DNA of 64,000 nt from Hyalella azteca (taxonomy: Eukaryota; Arthropoda; Malacostraca; Amphipoda; Hyalellidae): positions 186,001 to 250,000 of the forward strand of contig NW_025946818.1 of the NCBI RefSeq assembly GCF_000764305.2, read 5' to 3'. Under the pieces are notes generated by a model. It ran no database searches, had not been told where the DNA came from, and saw only the letters and a list, made by a program, of their open reading frames with translations. Shown here in pieces: positions 59,001 to 64,000 of the stretch; the stretch's first letter is position 1, and every line of letters starts with the position of its first letter. The translations under genes and the position numbers were made by a program.

Positions 59001-60557
59001 TTTTGAAACTCATTAAATCTTAAACGATGAGACAGACTGCATATTCTCTTACAATTATTTCGCTAATTAATACGTATTCATGAGTTATAATGTGTAACAT
59101 TTGCTCCTGTAATATGGATATCATCTTGTAAGCAATAAACCTCGAGAACATTTTCATTAAGGAGACCTAATTTCAAAAATTTTAGACTAGCTCCAGTTGA
59201 TGTAATTAATAAGAGAAGTGCTCAATATACATATATATATAGGTACTTAATGCACAACTAAAAATATATGACAGCGTCTATCTTAGGTATTGAAAAACTT
59301 ACTATCCTGAGCACTTAAGACTTAAACTCACTTAGAGTGAGTAAACTTGGAGTAACTGAATAAAAGTGAGTTTCCAGTGCAATGTTGAGATTGTCGGTCA
59401 CTTGCTGGTAATAGTCATTATTATTTTTATATATTTATAGTCACTTGCTATAGTCATCACTATTATTTATAGTCACTTGCTGGTAATAGTCACTTGATGT
59501 CGGTCACTTGCTGGTCTTATCTATGTAGCAAAATATACCAACTTATCGGAGAAAATATAATTATCCACAAACTTATTTCGTTCAAATTTACCCTGGACAA
59601 GATACCACGTTTATACGGGATCAGGCATCAAGGGCCGTACGTACTATCAAACCGCAATACCCATCAAAATTAAACGTAGCGGATTAATTATCGTCTATGA
59701 TTGGTAGGATCAGCTTGAAAAGTCATCAGGGATTGCCTGGCAGATTAATGAACTCGTAACTATTTATGATAACACGGCCCTAGCTTCAAAGGCCTCAAAT
59801 AAACCTCCTGCATATATCCCTTCTTTCTATTGGAGGAGAGGAATTGTGCCAACACAAAATATGACGCAAGTTATTACCTACAACAGAATCTAACCTATTA
59901 AAGAATGTCACTTAGGCTTCAAGAGAAAGGGAGAAAATTCTTAGTAATTTTATTTTATATTATTATTAATTTGATTTTAAATTATTATTAATTTGATTTT
60001 GAATTATTATCAATTTGATCAATAATTGTTAATTTGATTTTAAAATTTTTATCATAGGATTAAAATAATTATTATTTGGATTTTAAAAGGGGGATTGTAA
60101 GCAAATTCAAGGCAGGAATTTAAACATTGCGTTACATTACAAACTCAGAATCTTACTAAGGCATCGCTCATGGATTAAATCTGAAGGCTTACATATGGGC
60201 TTACCGCAATCTTATAGATCATGACATAATTTTCTTTATCATATTCTCCACTCATGTGACAATAATGCCCTTCATAAAGATATTCTTCTTCTCAATTTAC
60301 TTTCTGCTTTCAAGTATTTTATTACAGAGTGTGGGATTGAAACCATACTTGTTGTAATAAATAGCTTTGCCATGTGCTACCTGTGTCCTTGATGTTTCTG
60401 CCTCGTGTATGTATAACATAGCGCGAAGTCCCTAATTGTTTAGTCATACGCATTGGAATGTCGAGCGCGGGCCGCCCAGAGCATCTTGCGTATAGGAATA
60501 TTACGAAGACCTGAAATATAATATTTTTCTGGAATACGAAGATGCACCTCAAAAATG
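56046..60557. other. Long non-coding stretch
   Basis: No gene is recognised. Patch 57905-58190 (plus strand) is open in successive frames (MAPAYETEKAVKDYK..., then SSVEGDSVTKKEIEAAI...), which could be a decayed exon. A repeat AGTCACTTGCTGGTAATAGT lies at 59395-59515, and AT-rich TTATTAATTTGATTTTAAA repeats at 59960-60070. Confidence 0.3.
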
Positions 60558-61327
60558 CCAATCCAAACCAGAAGCTCAAGCCATCCAGTTAAAGAATAGG
60601 ACAAATACTGCTCTAACTCTGTCGTAATTAGGTTATCGATGTTACCTGCAAAAGTTTTAACCCAAATTTTAAAATAAAGTTGGGTTATGCATTTTTCTTT
60701 TGTGCATGAATTATTCGCATCGCTGTATAATAGAATGAATTCAGTTGTTCATCAACGCCATTCCCATAAAAATATAACTCAGTACTCCCTGCACTGAGTG
60801 ACAGCTAGAGAGCGCATTTTCTCGTCGACGAAAACTTGAGGTAACGGACGGACAGACAGACGGACAGACAGACGGACTGACGGACGGACAGACGGACATG
60901 GCGAGCACAGTAGTGCAGTTTTTTCATAAATGAGAAAATGCGCTAAAAGCAGTCAATGAACGATCAGCTCAGGAGCCTAAGTTGGTAATTCGCTTGGTTC
61001 AGAATAGAAATTGTCAAGTACGGTAAATGACCAATCCAAACCAGAAGCTCAAGCCATCCAGTTAGTGAATAGGACAAACACTGCTCTAACTCTGTGGTAA
61101 TTGGGTTACCAATACAGTATAACCTTCGTGAATTGTAACCCAAGTTATAAAGTTGGGTTATAAGCTTTTCTTTTATGCGAGAATTATTCGCATCGCCCTA
61201 TAAGATAATGAATTTAGTTGTGCAGCAACGGCATTTCTTTAAAAAACAGTCAATGAACGATCAGCTCCGATCCCAAAGTTGTTAATTCGCTTTGTTCAGA
61301 ATAGAAATTGTCAAGTACGGTAAATGG
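60558..61327. repeat. 297-bp tandem duplication, left copy interrupted by a MITE
   Basis: The left copy 60558-61030 and right copy 61031-61327 both run from CCAATCCAAACCAGAAGCTC to GTCAAGTACGGTAAATG. The left copy carries the 176-bp GGACAGAC element (60773-60948); without it both are 297 bp. Confidence 0.93.
60773..60948. mobile_element. Foldback/MITE with GGACAGAC microsatellite, copy 2
   Basis: The same element as 21093-21251: TATAACTCAGTACTC at the left, GAGAAAATGCGCTAAAA at the right, and a longer GGACAGACGGAC tract. The right half of the surrounding tandem duplication shows the uninterrupted site (TTTAAAAAACAGTCAATG). Confidence 0.9.
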
Positions 61328-64000
61328 TAAATAAATAGATATTCCGGTAAAATAATATTTATCGTTAACTAATCTAAAATGAAGTGCTCATATGCCAGAA
61401 AAAATATATATTTTAATATAATAACAGTTAATCATTTACCTCAACTGTATCATAATATAGAGAAATTAAATCGTTCTCCAAACCCAGAAGTAAAACTGTC
61501 TTGGAACTAAAAAGCGGACATACGTATTTTATGTATTAATGTCATGTTACTGAGTAAATAGATAACTGGAAAATTAAGAACATGAACTTTCCTTGGGAAT
61601 TTTCCCTATGACAACAAAACATACAAATTCTCAACAGAAGCAATAAAATCGTGGCTCTGCTGTCGTCCATTGCAGCACAAATTTTACGGTCGCTATTTCC
61701 ATGGATTTTCCATCCATTCCAGAAGTTACGAAAAAAACGTCTGCTTATTTCTGACTTGTGTTCTAAATCCCCTGAGTTACTTGGGCTTTTCTTAGAATAT
61801 TATTCCGAAAAGTTCTCTCTGAAGTTTCGAATAACAAAGTAAATGCAAAGCTGACTGTTGAAGCGGAATCTGAGAGGCGGAAATATATTTTTTATGCCAA
61901 AGTGAACTTTTAGGAATTTATTTTCAACATAACCTGATGATGATATTAAATTTCATAAGATGATATTAAATTCTTACAAGTAATCTAATACATGGTATAT
62001 TAAAAAGGTAAAGAAAAATTCTTGGTAACTTTAAAAATAATTGGAATTTTAACACGGTGAAATTATTTAACAATTTAACCGATGATTTTGAGCAAGCGGT
62101 GGGTTTTCCAGTGGATTTTATGCAGCTCACAAAAGTTTAAATGGACTTCAAATGAAATCACCTGATATCGCCAGCGGCATACAAAATGATCGGGAAATTG
62201 TCGCTGCTAGGAATTTTGAGTTAAAGGAACCGATTTATAATCCAGAACCAAATATAAAGTATGAATGCTGAGACAATAGCTGTTAATTCGTACAAGCAGA
62301 TAACCAACGGGTTTGGTTAAATGAACACAAAGCTTGGAGACTCGTATATGTTTGCACACATGTGAAGCAGAAAGTTGGTTTGATTAAAGACGAACTTTTA
62401 TAAAATTTGGTAAAGTAGGAAGAGAAGATAGTTTATACTCAGCTAACACAAGATAAACAGCAACAAAATTTTTTTAATTTTTTTCTAAATTAAATTATCA
62501 GAAACGTTTAATTTATACTGTCTTTTACCGTGAAACATGTTGAAACCAAGCCCAGACGTGGTGCCTAAAAATGACGACTTCTCTTTGGTTAGAAATGGTG
62601 ATTGTCGAACAAATTAATAAACTATCGTCTTCGTTATTGAAAAAGGTAAGTGTTCATATTTAATTAATATTGATAGTTGTCTTCTTTGTTGATTAGGTGG
62701 ACGAGAACTGAATGGAAAAATCATGTTGTGAGTGAAAATGGTATTCGCGAAGTCTATAGGGAGAATAATCACAATTAATTTAATAACTTGTAATTTCGAA
62801 AATTTCTAAATGTATTGGTCTCCAAGTCAATTTGATTACAAATAACATTTTCTCACGTGAAGCGACTGAAATTTTGCGGTATAGGTTTTAAAATTAATAA
62901 TTGTACAACATTATATAAATTTGCTTTTTTTGTTTTAGTGAGCTTATGAAACGAAATATCTTCTTTATAAGAAGGCAGGATGGCTGTTTAGTTGGACCGA
63001 ATTCGAATTTCAAATTAATTTCCCTCTGTTGAGTTTTTAATAACTTTTGGGGCTATAATGGCTATCGACATCGACGTAGTGCTGTGAAGGAGGGGAATGA
63101 TAACGTTTCATCATTTATAACACCAGTGTGACTTCACAAATGTTCGGAGTTATCAGCATTAGAAATTTTTCTTTTTAATAATGTTACAGGAAACATTCTG
63201 AGATTTCAATAAAATAATTTTAAATCGGTGTTACAGAAATAACGTGAAATATAAATAATAAATATATAAATAATTTGGTCCTGAGCAGAAATTAGACAAT
63301 GTTGAATTTGAAAGTATGTGGAGTTTTAAAATGATTTTCTGGAAGGCAAAATTGAACACTTTAATTCGTTATTCATTGGTACTTAATGTTCATTAGCACT
63401 TACCATATTGAGCCGAAGAAACCAATATTATGCGGTATTATATGAAGAGAGGATTGTAATATAAAGTATATAGCTGAATATTGTCAAAAGTTATCATTTA
63501 TTCACTGTAATATTAAATTTTTTTTGTTCCCATTCTGTAAACCACTTGTCTCTATCAGAAATTAAAAGTTTTGCTCATCATAATCGCCAAATTGTTTGTT
63601 TTTATTCACTCACTGATTGAATCAGTTTTATTATTTAGCCACTTTTCTAAATACTTTTGCCTACTTTGACCTGTATATTTTACAGGTACTCTGTATCATT
63701 CAGTGGAAAATGCGATCTACAATCAGTCTTTTTTTCTATGCATCGACTGGTTTGCTGGAGAAGAGGTTCCACGTGTTCTGCCTAAAGCTGAGATTTCTAT
63801 ACGCACGCCGAATTCTTTGTGAACATTTGAGTTTAATACAAATAGAATTTTAATGAAAACCATCTATATGAAGCAATTTAATGAAAACCATCTATATGAA
63901 GTGTAAGTGAAAGCTTGAATATGCATGGAAGATGTTTTTCTTGCAGCTCACTCATTGAATGTCACGGGAAGTCGGGAAGCCCGAAATACGGATTTTGCAT
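61328..64000. other. Non-coding stretch to the window end
   Basis: AT-rich. The only exon-like item is at 62571-62645. A short direct repeat ATGAAAACCATCTATATGAA lies at about 63853-63900. Confidence 0.35.
62571..62645 (+). CDS. Candidate first coding exon, unknown gene
   Basis: The ATG opens exactly 25 codons (MTTSLWLEMVIVEQINKLSS...) to a consensus donor AAAAAG|GTAAGTG, phase 0. No family is recognised and no downstream exon lies within the window. Confidence 0.2.

Noticed and set aside
60322..60579. 85-codon minus ORF with a reverse-transcriptase-like look
   Set aside because: No YxDD or other RT motif; the resemblance was only in composition.

Overview
The window is AT-rich eukaryotic nuclear DNA from an animal, most likely an arthropod and possibly a crustacean (inference). 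One clan-2 (CYP2-like) cytochrome P450 gene with GT-AG introns is unmistakable. The rest is non-coding DNA, DNA transposons and an unusual density of minisatellites and local tandem duplications. I see no bacterial genes, rRNA, convincing tRNA or CRISPR array.

Left part (1-12 kb): a complete P450 gene lies on the minus strand, with the start codon at 11979, the stop at 1584 and ten coding exons that join in phase to 498 codons. It has the membrane anchor, proline hinge, WxxxR, AGSETT, ExxR, PERF and heme-loop motifs. Its introns hold a MITE, a 691-bp tandem duplication and several minisatellites. At three exon 3' ends (exons 3, 4 and 8) the exon tail plus its splice donor has been copied in tandem into the following intron. 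At the 5' end of exon 7 a degenerate array is built on acceptor-like units. This splice-site-anchored expansion is the most unusual thing in the window.

Middle (12-39 kb): a PIF/Harbinger-like MITE (12768-12963), a few exon-like patches of unknown genes with good splice signals (14661, 19261, 20304, 33001, 35569), an unassigned 163-codon ORF (25810-26301), a dead 1.56-kb Tc1-like transposon with long terminal inverted repeats (30587-32145), and minisatellites at 23.6, 24.6, 29.9, 34.3 and 37.2 kb.

Right part (39-64 kb): a 12-bp minisatellite block runs into a roughly 1-kb segmental duplication that carries two nested minisatellite families (39.4-41.7 kb). There are further tandem duplications at 42, 47, 52 and 60.6-61.3 kb. 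A hAT-like MITE separates the two halves of the 52-kb duplication. A MITE with an 8-bp target duplication and CATG termini (55211-55460) resembles P elements. A GGACAGAC-rich foldback element is present at 21.1 and 60.8 kb; the second copy sits in one half of a tandem duplication whose other half preserves the empty site.

Only the P450 can be given a function. Everything else called coding is tentative, because GC-richer patches here are often open in several frames on both strands by chance.
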